Source: Rheinheimera sp. SA_1 (GTDB taxonomy: Bacteria > Pseudomonadota > Gammaproteobacteria > Enterobacterales > Alteromonadaceae). From it: 64,000 bases of DNA. Position numbers and translations under genes: made by a program. Within the stretch, counting starts at the first letter, position 1. Every line of letters begins with the position of its first letter. The stretch is taken from the NCBI RefSeq assembly GCF_001669775.1, contig NZ_LXWK01000016.1:558001-622000 (forward strand), written 5' to 3'. Shown piece by piece: positions 1-7,925 of this stretch. The notes beneath the pieces were generated by a model. The model worked only from the letters and a program-made list of their open reading frames with translations, searched no databases and was not told where the DNA came from.

Positions 1-234
1 ATTGCCGTTGTTACTTACTTCTGGTTTAACGATCTGATCATCGGCACTGTGATTGGCCTGGCCATTGTGATTAATATTCTGGTGGCGGCAGCTTCCGGGG
101 TGGTTATCCCGGTGCTGCTGGAAAAAGTCAAAATTGACCCGGCATTATCCGGCTCGGTTATTCTCACCACCATCACCGATGTGATTGGTTTTTTTGTGTT
201 TCTCGGTCTAGGCTCCTTGTTACTGTTGCCTTAA
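1..234 (+). CDS. mgtE: Magnesium transporter MgtE, C-terminal part (5' end outside window)
   Basis: Frame 1 is open from the first base to the TAA at 232-234, giving 77 residues of a membrane protein. It carries the end of the MgtE transmembrane domain: a segment with many Ala/Gly and Val residues, then the family signature in which a Pro-Ala-Leu stretch leads into T-T-I-T-D-V-I-G-F-F. In MgtE this last helix helps form the Mg2+ pore, and the Asp of the TD motif is a known ion ligand. The regulatory N and CBS domains lie outside the window, so nothing can be said about gating. No terminator is obvious in the 126 bases before rimK. Confidence 0.85.
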   Translation: MAVVTYFWFNDLIIGTVIGLAIVINILVAAASGVVIPVLLEKVKIDPALSGSVILTTITDVIGFFVFLGLGSLLLLP

Positions 235-360
235 ATATTCCAAAGTTTGACGCTGACAATAGATTTTTAAAACAAAGCCAAATCACCAAGTCGTAACTAT
301 TTAAACTCATTATTATTTTTTGCAGTGTGGACAATCACCACAGCTGTAGCCGGAGTCTGC

Positions 361-1266
361 ATGAAAATAGCTTTGTTATCCCGAAATGCCGAATTGTACT
401 CGACCAAGCGACTGGTCGAAGCCGCCGAAGCCCGCGGCCACCAGATTGAAGTGATTGATCCGATTTTGTGTTACATGAACATCAATCACAATGCGTTATC
501 TATCCACTACAAAGGCGAAGAACTGTCGGCTTTTGATGCGATTATCCCGCGGATCGGCGCTTCAATTACCTTTTACGGTAGCGCCGTTTTACGCCAGTTC
601 GAAATGATGAATGTGTATTGCCTGAATAACGCCGCCGCTATCGGCCGGGCGCGCGATAAACTCAATTCACTGCAACTATTAGCACGCGACGGTATTGGCT
701 TGCCGATCACCGGTTTTGCTGACAAACCCGGTGATATTCCTGATCTGATTGAAATGGTCGGTGGCGCGCCGCTGGTGATCAAATTGCTGGAAGGCACCCA
801 GGGTATCGGCGTGGTGCTGGCCGAAACCCGCACCGCCGCCGAGAGTGTGATTGAAGCCTTCATGGGCCTGAACGCCAATATTCTGGTGCAGGAATATATC
901 CGCGAAGCCAAAGGCGCCGATATCCGCTGTTTTGTGGTTGGCAATAAAGTGGTGGCCGCGATGAAACGCCAAGCTAAAGAAGGTGAATTTCGCTCTAATT
1001 TGCATCGCGGCGGCACCGCCAGTAAAGTCCGTTTAAGTAAAGCCGAACGGCAAACCGCATTAAAAGCGGCGCGCTGCATGGGTTTAAATGTGGCGGGTGT
1101 TGATATCTTGCGCTCCAATCAGGGGCCGGTGGTGATGGAAGTGAATAGCTCACCTGGCCTCGAAGGCATTGAAGCTGCAAGCGAAATTGATGTTGCTGAC
1201 ACAATAGTGCAGTATCTGGAACAACAAGTAAGCCGCCACCAAAGCAAACAACGGAGATCGTCTTGA
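361..1266 (+). CDS. rimK: Ribosomal protein S6--L-glutamate ligase RimK (ATP-grasp)
   Basis: The 301-aa product has the usual RimK length and aligns along its whole length with the E. coli family as I recall it. It starts MKIALLSRN and contains CYMNIN and [11 protein letters not shown] in the N-terminal domain, ARDKL at the ATP-grasp entry, [13 protein letters not shown] in the nucleotide loop, FRSNLHRGG, and the Mg-binding [12 protein letters not shown] near the end. RimK adds glutamates post-translationally to the C-terminus of ribosomal protein S6. I chose the ATG at 361 because GGAG sits 7 bases upstream; an in-frame GTG at 325 would only add residues foreign to the family. The stop overlaps the next start by one base (TGATG), so the two genes are almost certainly co-translated. 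Confidence 0.95.
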   Translation: MKIALLSRNAELYSTKRLVEAAEARGHQIEVIDPILCYMNINHNALSIHYKGEELSAFDAIIPRIGASITFYGSAVLRQFEMMNVYCLNNAAAIGRARDKLNSLQLLARDGIGLPITGFADKPGDIPDLIEMVGGAPLVIKLLEGTQGIGVVLAETRTAAESVIEAFMGLNANILVQEYIREAKGADIRCFVVGNKVVAAMKRQAKEGEFRSNLHRGGTASKVRLSKAERQTALKAARCMGLNVAGVDILRSNQGPVVMEVNSSPGLEGIEAASEIDVADTIVQYLEQQVSRHQSKQRRSS

Positions 1267-2369
1267 TGAGTGAAGTGCCGGAACCGGATAATGCCCCAGC
1301 CGTCAGCAACCGCCCGCCGCCCGCTGTCGCCGAAGATTTTGAGTTTGGCAACAGCACCATCACCCCAGGTAGCCGCGTGGTGGTGGATATCCCCTTTGGT
1401 AAACTTTACACTCACACCGAGCTTAATATCGGCGCCCATGTGCTGCATGGCAAAAGACCTGGCCCGGTACTGCTGATTACCGCGGCTTTGCATGGTGATG
1501 AAATTAATGGCGTGGAAATTTGCCGTCGCTTGCTGAAACTTCCAAAAATAAATAGTTTACGCGGCACTTTAATCGTGGTTCCGATCGTCAATACCTATGG
1601 TTTTGTACAACAATCCCGTTATTTACCGGACCGCCGAGATTTAAACCGCAGTTTCCCTGGCAGTGAAAAAGGCTCATTAGGCAGTCGGATGGCCTGGCAG
1701 TTCACCGACCGTATTCTAAAGAAATGCACCCATGTCATCGACTTACATACTGGCGCTATTCACCGTAGTAACCTGCCGCAAGTCCGCGCTACTTCCAGAG
1801 ATAAAGTGTCGCTGAAGATGGCCGAAAGTTTTAATGCGCCGATTATTATCAAAGCTGCTAGTCGCGACGGCACCATGCGCGGCACCGCCAATAATCTGGG
1901 TATTCCGATTATTTTGTATGAAGCCGGTGAAGCGCTGCGTTTTGATGAGCAGTCGATCAAAATTGGTGTGCGCGGTATCGTCAACGTGATGCACAGTCTC
2001 GGCATGCTACGGTCGGTGCGAAAGGTCGAGAAAACCCAGTCGTTATTTTCGAAAAAAAGTAGCTGGGTCCGCGCCGAGCATGATGGTATCGCCCGCTATT
2101 ATTATGGTTTAGGCCAAAAAGTTGAAGTGGGTGATGTGCTGGCGCATATCTACTCGCCCTACTCCGATTTTGAAGTCGCTGTGGTAGCAACTTTCAGCGG
2201 TATTATCATTGGCCGCAATAACTTACCGCTGATCAACGAAGGCGAAGCGCTGTTCCATATTGCTGAAGTCAGTGAACTGGATGAAGCGGAAAAAACCATT
2301 GATGCGATCAGCGACGAAGTCGATAGTGCGATGCCGGCGGTAATGGGCGGAGAATTTGGGTTGGTCTGA
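1266..2369 (+). CDS. Succinylglutamate desuccinylase/aspartoacylase (AstE/AspA) family protein
   Basis: A 367-aa zinc-dependent hydrolase of the AstE/AspA branch of the M14-like fold. Visible zinc motifs are HGDE at about residue 76 and a later IDLHTG His at about 160. RRDLNRSFPG is the substrate-binding Arg-Asn-Arg motif of the family, and YEAGE carries the likely catalytic Glu. A short Pro-rich N-terminus of about 25 residues precedes the fold, and the C-terminal third looks like the beta-rich lid domain. Members remove acyl groups from amino acids (N-acetylaspartate, succinylglutamate), but the substrate of this RimK-linked subgroup cannot be read from sequence. Start is the ATG overlapping the rimK stop. 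The gene ends just before a palindromic repeat. Confidence 0.85.
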   Translation: MSEVPEPDNAPAVSNRPPPAVAEDFEFGNSTITPGSRVVVDIPFGKLYTHTELNIGAHVLHGKRPGPVLLITAALHGDEINGVEICRRLLKLPKINSLRGTLIVVPIVNTYGFVQQSRYLPDRRDLNRSFPGSEKGSLGSRMAWQFTDRILKKCTHVIDLHTGAIHRSNLPQVRATSRDKVSLKMAESFNAPIIIKAASRDGTMRGTANNLGIPIILYEAGEALRFDEQSIKIGVRGIVNVMHSLGMLRSVRKVEKTQSLFSKKSSWVRAEHDGIARYYYGLGQKVEVGDVLAHIYSPYSDFEVAVVATFSGIIIGRNNLPLINEGEALFHIAEVSELDEAEKTIDAISDEVDSAMPAVMGGEFGLV

Positions 2370-2371
2370 GC

Positions 2372-2516
2372 TATACCCGTCATCCTTGAAGATTCGGGGT
2401 TGTTGGCCGCCTGCACTCACCCCAGTCACATAGAACAGCTATGCTCCTGGGTCGGGCTGGCGTTCCAGATTCGTTTAGTTGCCGCCTACCCGAATCTTCA
2501 ATGATTTTGGGTATAT
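2372..2516 (+). repeat. Dispersed palindromic element, copy 1 (145 bp)
   Basis: The element begins TATACCCGTCATCCTTGAAG and ends with the near-complement CTTCAATGATTTTGGGTATA, so it has imperfect terminal inverted repeats of about 28 bp. The centre holds CACATAG...CTATG inside CCCAG...CTGGG, an inner hairpin. Related copies lie at 22458-22646 (reverse orientation), 36133-36256 and 53868-54010. It has no ORF of its own. It sits in the gap between convergent genes (aspartoacylase-like and yggN-like), where a folded transcript could also protect or terminate the mRNA. Confidence 0.9.
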
Positions 2517-2542
2517 ACCCGTCATCCTTGAAGATTCGGGGT
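2513..2542 (+). repeat. Orphan left terminus of the palindromic element, abutting copy 1
   Basis: Immediately after copy 1, and sharing its terminal TATA, the left-end sequence starts again (TATACCCGTCATCCTTGAAG followed by ATTCGGGG) and then stops without a centre or right end. It is a second, truncated copy in tandem. Confidence 0.85.
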
Positions 2543-2560
2543 AAAAATGAGCTCAGCGGC

Positions 2561-3316
2561 CTACTTGGCAATCACCACATCGTACTGCAGCAGTTGCGGC
2601 ACCCGTTGTTGCAGCTGACTTTCGATATGATCAAGTTCCAGCAAGCGGGTACAAAATAACGCCGATTGTGCTTCAAGCTCATCGGCTTTGGCATCGAGCC
2701 CCAAATTTATTTTATCAATCAGCTGCTCGACACTCTGCCAGTCCTGGCTTTCACTACGTTCGAAATTATCGTCGGTCTGCCGCAGTGCGTCACGTAGCGC
2801 GCCCCACACCGCACCCACGGTATTTTTAGCCAGCTGCGTCAGATTTTCTTTCAGCTCGCCATGCAAAAATGCATCCATTTCATTCAGGCTTTGTGGTGCC
2901 AGATAAAAATGCTCGCCACTTCGGACAAACCGCGACATCAACTGATAGGTGGTTTCCTGCACCAGCGCTTTCCATTCTTCCTGTTGGGTCGGATTACCGA
3001 CGCCAATCAACATACTTTCAATTGCTGATAAACCGAGCTCGACGCTGTCAACAGCGATGCCAACCACTTGCGGCACAAATTTGCGCATGCCCTGGCTGTA
3101 TTGGGCAACAACTTCAGTATCTGCTTCGGATAAGGTAATCCACTGTCCCTGAATAAATAACTGGCGGTCATAGTTAATCTGAAATTGGGTGCGATCAGCG
3201 GTCATGACCCGGATTTGATCCGGCGAAATCAGAATGCCGTGCCGGAACGCCATCTGGCATTCATTGGCAAAAAGGTGGAAACTCAGCAGGCCAAACAATA
3301 GCAATAAAACTCGCAA
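2561..3316 (-). CDS. YggN-like DUF2884 family periplasmic protein
   Basis: The 251-aa product resembles the DUF2884 (E. coli YggN) family: after the signal peptide comes a Cys, then a segment with GILISPDQIRVM, LFIQGQWI, and a long helical region containing VPQVVGIAVDSVELG. The family has no established function; the protein is predicted to be periplasmic. A frame open to 3367 exists, but I place the start at the TTG at 3316. It has AGGAG six bases upstream and gives a normal signal peptide (R-V-L-L-L-L-F-G-L-L, cleavage near F-A-N-E-C), whereas the longer form would bury it behind 17 unlikely residues. No operon partner is evident: the gene downstream is convergent. Confidence 0.75.
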   Translation of the reverse strand: MRVLLLLFGLLSFHLFANECQMAFRHGILISPDQIRVMTADRTQFQINYDRQLFIQGQWITLSEADTEVVAQYSQGMRKFVPQVVGIAVDSVELGLSAIESMLIGVGNPTQQEEWKALVQETTYQLMSRFVRSGEHFYLAPQSLNEMDAFLHGELKENLTQLAKNTVGAVWGALRDALRQTDDNFERSESQDWQSVEQLIDKINLGLDAKADELEAQSALFCTRLLELDHIESQLQQRVPQLLQYDVVIAK

Positions 3317-3466
3317 CTTTTTCTCCTGACAACCAGCCCGAAAGTTCGTGATGTGAAATGGCAGCATAACTTATTAAAACGGCCAGGGCAGCTGGCATTA
3401 TCGCAGCCAGCGCACAATTTATCGGATAACAGAGTATCTAAGTTTGGTCAAACCAGTTTTTGGTAG

Positions 3467-3549
3467 GTCGGATAAACGCAAAGCGTGCCGTCAGACAGGG
3501 GCTCGGCCTGCATTTGGTATCGCACGCAGTGGCGCTGAGCTTATCCGTC
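3467..3549. repeat. REP/BIME-like inverted repeat
   Basis: The intergenic gap 3317-3579 contains an imperfect inverted repeat. The left arm starts GTCGGATAA and runs to GCGTGC; the right arm starts GCACGC and ends CTTATCCGTC. The arms pair over much of about 22 bp around a GC-rich centre. The GGATAA ends and GC-rich arms recall enterobacterial REP elements. It lies between two genes on the minus strand (after the FapA-like gene, before the yggN-like gene). The rest of this gap holds nothing else I recognise. Confidence 0.45.
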
Positions 3550-3579
3550 TTTGTCGCAAAACAGGGGGTCGAAATAAAC

Positions 3580-5256
3580 TCAGTGGATTAACGGATCAAT
3601 TTTCAAAGCCGCTTCGATAATTTTCACCTGACTTGGTCCGTACTCACGTTTGACCGGCAGCTTTTCACTCCCCACGTGAACTTCAACCCCACCAAACATT
3701 TGCTGTTTGACGATGACTGCAGTTTCAATCATCAACGCCACACGCTGTGCTTCCAGCCGTTTGATATCTTCAATCATTGCTAAAGCGACGGTTTTTTGCG
3801 CTTCAAATTCTTCCACAAAAGCATTCATATGCTCGGTGGTCGCGTCCGATTTCTCGAGTTTTTTCATCTGCTCAATACTGGACTTAATTTGTTCCATTTC
3901 CACTTTGACCGCGGCCACATTTTGCCGCAGCGCCTGCTGTTTTTCGGCAACCGGGTCAATGCGCCGATTGATATTCAGCTGCAGCGAGCTTTCGGATGGT
4001 GAGCCAAGTACCCCACATTTAATGCCCAAATCGAGATAAAAATGCCCACCTACCACTTTACCGGTCAGCTTATCTTCGGGTCCGGCCACCACCATTCTGG
4101 CGGATACATCACAATGGTTAATTTGCTTCACCGCGTGGAAATCACCTTCGCATTCAATCTTGACGTACTGCGCTAAAGTACAACGGATGTCACCTTTTGC
4201 TTTGACCACCGTACTGTACTGTTCTTCATCAGTTCCGACATTTACCTGATGACCGATAATAGAACCGCCAATCGAAATATCACCACCTGATTCGACCAAA
4301 TCGCCTTCAACCGCACCTTTGATAAAGACATTACCGCCTGCAATCACTTTCATGCCCTGGGTGACATCGCCGTTGACGATCACCGAACCACGGAACTGAA
4401 TATGACCGGTGGCTAAATCGACTTTTTTCACCGCGTACACTTCATCAACAGTAGCGCCGGCATCCAAAATACGGGGCATTCCATCACGCGCCGCTATCAG
4501 TAAATCCGCATCAGTAGGGCTGACTTCAACGCCTTCACCGTTATTCCATTCGATAGGTGTACCAGGCGGTGCCAATGTTACTTCACTGCGGACATTAATG
4601 CCGTCAACGCCTTTGGTTGGCGGAAGGCGACGCACTATACCTTGCCCCAGCTGTACCGCAGGGATCACGCCAAAGTCGCGTAAATCAGCACGACTGTTGC
4701 TAATCATCACGGGTTTATTCACCCGCACCGACATCCCGGCAACTAAGGCTTCAAACCGCGCATTCAGTCCGGGTTGCATCACGCGGCCGACGGCAATCAC
4801 CTGCGTTGTCACGACTCCGGGTTCAGCCCGGCTCGCCGTCGCGACTAAATGGACAATTTGTTCTTTTTGAAAGCCAAAGCTGATGCCGTATTCCTGAGCC
4901 CCTTTGACTAAATCATTGGCCGACACCGGCGCGCCGCCCCAGGCTGCAACAATAGTGGCCGTAGCAGTCATCGCATCGGGTGCGATATCAAATTTAACTT
5001 CAGCATTTTTACGCACGGCGATTTTGCGCTGGGCGCGGTAGCCATCTGGGATTTTTTTCAGTTTAAGTTCGGATTGCAGTGCCTGATAATCGGCAAGTAA
5101 ATTAGTGAGTTGATCGTTCACCACAAAGCAGCGGCCAAAACCAGCTTCGGCCATGCCTTCGCGCACCAGCGCTGGGGTTAAAGGCAACAGTGTCACCATC
5201 ACGTCGATAATGATCGTGTCTTGATTACGACTAAATTGCATTGAAATAGAGTTCAC
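3580..5256 (-). CDS. FapA (DUF342) family protein
   Basis: A 558-aa cytoplasmic protein of the FapA/DUF342 family. The N-terminal domain (roughly residues 1-190) is mixed alpha/beta. A Gly-rich block follows (PTKGVDGINV, then PPGTPIEWNNGEGV). The centre (about 270-400) is a repetitive polymer-like beta-helix with repeats such as GSVIVNGDV, GGNVFIKGAVEGD and GGDISIGGSIIG. The end is a coiled coil (VAAVKVEMEQIKSSIEQMKK) and a short tail. In Vibrio, FapA is linked to flagellar and glucose signalling, but many genomes carry several paralogues, so I do not assign that role. The start is a GTG with GGA seven bases upstream; an ATG at 5241 is possible. It appears monocistronic. Confidence 0.8.
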   Translation of the reverse strand: MNSISMQFSRNQDTIIIDVMVTLLPLTPALVREGMAEAGFGRCFVVNDQLTNLLADYQALQSELKLKKIPDGYRAQRKIAVRKNAEVKFDIAPDAMTATATIVAAWGGAPVSANDLVKGAQEYGISFGFQKEQIVHLVATASRAEPGVVTTQVIAVGRVMQPGLNARFEALVAGMSVRVNKPVMISNSRADLRDFGVIPAVQLGQGIVRRLPPTKGVDGINVRSEVTLAPPGTPIEWNNGEGVEVSPTDADLLIAARDGMPRILDAGATVDEVYAVKKVDLATGHIQFRGSVIVNGDVTQGMKVIAGGNVFIKGAVEGDLVESGGDISIGGSIIGHQVNVGTDEEQYSTVVKAKGDIRCTLAQYVKIECEGDFHAVKQINHCDVSARMVVAGPEDKLTGKVVGGHFYLDLGIKCGVLGSPSESSLQLNINRRIDPVAEKQQALRQNVAAVKVEMEQIKSSIEQMKKLEKSDATTEHMNAFVEEFEAQKTVALAMIEDIKRLEAQRVALMIETAVIVKQQMFGGVEVHVGSEKLPVKREYGPSQVKIIEAALKIDPLIH

Positions 5257-5427
5257 AGCGGGATCACAACTATAACCATAATTACTGGCTACTGAAGCAA
5301 ATTTTCACTGTAAACGCAAGTGATTGCGTAAAATCAGTAACCTTTCTGCAAATTTTTGCGTTAAATTATTTGCGCAGTTTGTCAAATGCTTCAGCGCTGG
5401 TATTTATCTGAAGCGGGTTCACGACCA

Positions 5428-5450
5428 ATAAAAAAACCGCCGTAGCGATT
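5428..5450 (-). terminator. Rho-independent terminator of the 111-aa gene
   Basis: Read on the minus strand, AATCGC-TACG-GCGGTT is a 6-bp stem closed by a C(UACG)G loop, one of the most stable RNA tetraloops, followed by seven T. It lies about 60 bases after the stop of the gene at 5509-5844. The remaining bases of the gap 5257-5508 hold no recognised gene and presumably carry the promoter of the FapA-like gene. Confidence 0.75.
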
Positions 5451-5508
5451 TCTTTATAGAGCAGCCGCAATCTTTGCGCCTGTTAACCATCGGAACAATA
5501 GCCAATCT

Positions 5509-5844
5509 TCAGATATAGTTTTCCTGATGTACCCGGATAAATAAATCCGTTCCGATTTTTGTGTAATCGATTTTATATTCTTTGTTGTTCAATGCTTGCA
5601 CAAATAACAGAGTTTTGGTTTCGCCGAACACATCACTGCTGCCGATATCGACGATATCCATGTAACGTTCTTTTGCTTCCACGCGGTTGACAGGCACTTC
5701 TTCAGTGAAAATTCTAACGCCGGTGCGGGATACGATGACCACTGGATCAGTTTCATTGTTGATAACGATCAGATCGAGCTTTTTTTGCTTGTGAATTACG
5801 GTGTTGCGTCCGCTTACCAGAAAGGGTCTTTCGTAAGTACTCAT
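5509..5844 (-). CDS. Unrecognised 111-aa cytoplasmic protein
   Basis: I do not recognise this family. The product is hydrophilic, without signal peptide or membrane segment, and looks all-beta: alternating strands such as KLDLIVIN, PVVIVSRTGVRIF, KTLLFVQ and LFIRVHQ, separated by charged turns. One segment, VNRVEAKERYMDIVDIG, is likely helical. I start at ATG 5844 (MSTYERPF), which has GGTGA about nine bases upstream; an ATG at 5859 has no Shine-Dalgarno. A strong terminator follows, so it is a defined unit rather than a chance frame. Its role is unknown, and neighbours give no clue. Confidence 0.6.
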   Translation of the reverse strand: MSTYERPFLVSGRNTVIHKQKKLDLIVINNETDPVVIVSRTGVRIFTEEVPVNRVEAKERYMDIVDIGSSDVFGETKTLLFVQALNNKEYKIDYTKIGTDLFIRVHQENYI

Positions 5845-5947
5845 AATTGTTTTCACCATCGTTTGGCTTGTGTATCACTGCATTATGATACAGGCAGAAA
5901 AATGTGTCCAGAGCCTGAAACGGCTGTTTAGCAACGGTTTTCCGGCA

Positions 5948-6640
5948 TTACAACTGTGTCGGAGGTGTCATCAACCCATCTCGGGTACTGATGTAGTTCA
6001 GACGGCTCTGATTTACCATCCGGCAAAATTCAGCAGGTGTTATAGCCAGACTGTCGGCTGGTATAAACAGTTCTGCGCCCAGTAACCCGGATAAATGCCG
6101 CATTCGGTGCGCAAACATGGCCAGCACACCGTGGTAACGAATGTTGTCGATATGAAGGTCGGTACTTTCCAGCAACATCTCACTGGGGCAAGTGCCATCC
6201 GGGCAATTTCGACGCAACGCCACTATCAGTAAATGCCGTTGTTCTGTCAACAATTTTACAGCCAGCCGCAGCGGTAAATGCTGCAGAAAACCCGGGTAAT
6301 TTGTCACTTTAAAACCAACATAACTCAGCTCGCCGCCGCCAGCGAGCTGCGGCACGCTGGCAAACGCAAACGCTTGCCATGGTAATAACCAACTGCCACG
6401 TCGATGGTGGTAACAAACCCCCTGTGTGTTGAGTTCGACCGCATAATAAGGCTCGGTTATTTTGCTATATCCGACAAAAATCGCCAGCAACAACAATAAA
6501 AACAACACCACCCAGCCTTGCATGGACGTTAGATCAGGGCTGATTGCCAGTAACAACACCAACAATATCAGCACGATAGCCGATGACAGCATTAATGCGC
6601 CGCCGCCCTGGCCACTGCGGCTTCGGTATAAATATCGCAT
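5948..6640 (-). CDS. DUF2982-like inner-membrane protein
   Basis: A 230-aa protein with two adjacent hydrophobic helices (about residues 18-35 and 42-58), then a soluble domain of about 170 residues with the look of a PH-like fold: YYAVELNTQGVCYHHRRG, then LLPWQAFAFASVPQ. This layout matches what I recall of DUF2982 proteins from Shewanella and Vibrio; the assignment is by memory, not by search. Function is unknown. I start at ATG 6640, four bases after the stop of the 34-aa ORF, so the two are likely translationally coupled; a TTG at 6661 would overlap that ORF. No terminator was identified downstream. Confidence 0.6.
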   Translation of the reverse strand: MRYLYRSRSGQGGGALMLSSAIVLILLVLLLAISPDLTSMQGWVVLFLLLLLAIFVGYSKITEPYYAVELNTQGVCYHHRRGSWLLPWQAFAFASVPQLAGGGELSYVGFKVTNYPGFLQHLPLRLAVKLLTEQRHLLIVALRRNCPDGTCPSEMLLESTDLHIDNIRYHGVLAMFAHRMRHLSGLLGAELFIPADSLAITPAEFCRMVNQSRLNYISTRDGLMTPPTQL

Positions 6641-6644
6641 CGGC

Positions 6645-6749
6645 TTAACCCGGGCTATCAAGATAATAAAGCGTGAAAACGGTCATTAAAATGGTCCAGA
6701 CCACATAAAACCGAATCATCCGGCAACGTTCGCATGGTTTTTCTGCCAT
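6645..6749 (-). CDS. Small 34-aa single-pass membrane protein, coupled to the DUF2982-like gene
   Basis: A very short ORF, MAEKPCERCRM followed by one hydrophobic helix (IRFYVVWTILMTVFTLYYL) and D-S-P-G. Its ATG has a textbook GGAGG six bases upstream, much stronger than those of its neighbours. The stop lies four bases before the ATG of the DUF2982-like gene. The N-terminus has a C-x-x-C pair in a charged cytosolic tail, which could bind metal or form a disulfide. A longer in-frame extension to 6827 overlaps the leader of the divergent efflux operon and lacks a comparable ribosome site. Function unknown; it may assist the DUF2982-like protein. Confidence 0.65.
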   Translation of the reverse strand: MAEKPCERCRMIRFYVVWTILMTVFTLYYLDSPG

Positions 6750-6867
6750 GATTTCCTCCAACGATTCGACCAACGCCGCCAGTGATGCGATAACTTCAAC
6801 ATCCACCATGGCCGCTTTTCCATACAATACCGTACTTTATTTTTATCTGATATGCACCGGAGCCGAA

Positions 6868-7923
6868 GTGTCTCAGCAACCAACCCGTTTAATTTTCATA
6901 ATTCTAGCTGCATTGCTCGGCTTTATTGCTTACATCTGGTTCACCGCAGACAATAACACAGCCCAAATACGCGGCGGCAACAACCAAACCACGGTCAAAA
7001 CGGCCAAAATTACCAGCGCAGAGTTATCGCGCCAGGTGAAAACCCTGGGTACAGCATTGGCTTATGACTCGGCCAAAATTGTTGCTGCCACCAGTGATTA
7101 CCTGACGTTGCTTGATATTAACGAAGGCAAGCAGGTCAAAAAAGGCCAATTATTGGCACAGCTGAATGATACCGAAGAAAAAGCCAGAGTAAATGAGCTG
7201 AAAGCTTTACTCAATGAGCAAAAACGCCAGCTGGCGCGACTCAATAACCTGACACGTACTCAGGCCAGTGCTATTTCGCTACAAGATGAACAACAGGCTA
7301 AAGTCAACGCTACTCAGGCGCAGCTGGATGCGGTGATGGCTCGCCTCAGTGAAATGCAAATTAAAGCACCATTTGATGGCCTGCTTGGTTTACGTCAGGT
7401 CAGCGAAGGCGCTTATATCTCAACCGGCACTGTGCTGACCACGCTGGACGACATTTCGGTGATCCGGGTTGAATTTAACGTGTCTGAACGTTACATCGCG
7501 GATTTAAAATTGGATATGCCACTGGCCATTACCAATGTTGCTTATGGCGACAGCAAATTCGTCGGCAAAATTAAAGCGATGGACCCACGGCTCGACCCCG
7601 TCACCCGCTCGATTAAAGTACATGGCACCATCGACAACAGCGACCTGAAACTCAGACCCGGCATGTTGTTAAACGTCACGGTCGAACTAGCCAACAACAA
7701 AGTATTGCAGGTGCCGGAAAAAGCCATAGTGCCGCTGCAAAACCGCCATTATGTGTTTGTGGTGGCTGCCGATGACAGTGTGAAACAAGTGGAAATTTCT
7801 CTGGGGCAACGGGTGCCTGGCAGTATTGAAGTGCTGTCCGGCCTGGCCGAAGGCGATGAAGTTGTGGTTGAAGGTACGCAAAAACTACGCAACGGTGTGG
7901 TTATTACCCGAGTGGGGCAATAG
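6868..7923 (+). CDS. RND efflux periplasmic adaptor (HlyD/MFP family)
   Basis: A 351-aa membrane-fusion protein. An N-terminal hydrophobic anchor (RLIFIILAALLGFIAYIWF) precedes the barrel-sandwich domain, with a lipoyl half-motif at VVAATS...LLDINEGKQVKKGQLLAQLND. An alpha-hairpin (about residues 100-150, EEKARVNELKALLNEQKRQL) follows, and then the second lipoyl half (IKAPFDGLLGLRQVSEGAYI). The beta-barrel and membrane-proximal domains end with LAEGDEVVVEGTQKLRNG. It bridges the inner-membrane pump and an outer-membrane channel, which is not encoded here. The start is a GTG with GGAG five bases upstream; the frame is open upstream to 6748 but that part overlaps the divergent 34-aa ORF. Two bases separate it from the pump gene. 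Confidence 0.88.
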   Translation: MSQQPTRLIFIILAALLGFIAYIWFTADNNTAQIRGGNNQTTVKTAKITSAELSRQVKTLGTALAYDSAKIVAATSDYLTLLDINEGKQVKKGQLLAQLNDTEEKARVNELKALLNEQKRQLARLNNLTRTQASAISLQDEQQAKVNATQAQLDAVMARLSEMQIKAPFDGLLGLRQVSEGAYISTGTVLTTLDDISVIRVEFNVSERYIADLKLDMPLAITNVAYGDSKFVGKIKAMDPRLDPVTRSIKVHGTIDNSDLKLRPGMLLNVTVELANNKVLQVPEKAIVPLQNRHYVFVVAADDSVKQVEISLGQRVPGSIEVLSGLAEGDEVVVEGTQKLRNGVVITRVGQ

Positions 7924-7925
7924 CT

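Noticed and set aside
573-1118. 181-aa minus-strand ORF inside rimK
   Set aside because: It is antisense to a well-conserved gene, with Arg/Ser/Ala-rich composition typical of shadow frames and no ribosome site.
4409-4870. 153-aa plus-strand ORF inside the FapA-family gene
   Set aside because: Antisense shadow: low-complexity Thr/Ser/Arg composition and no recognisable domain.
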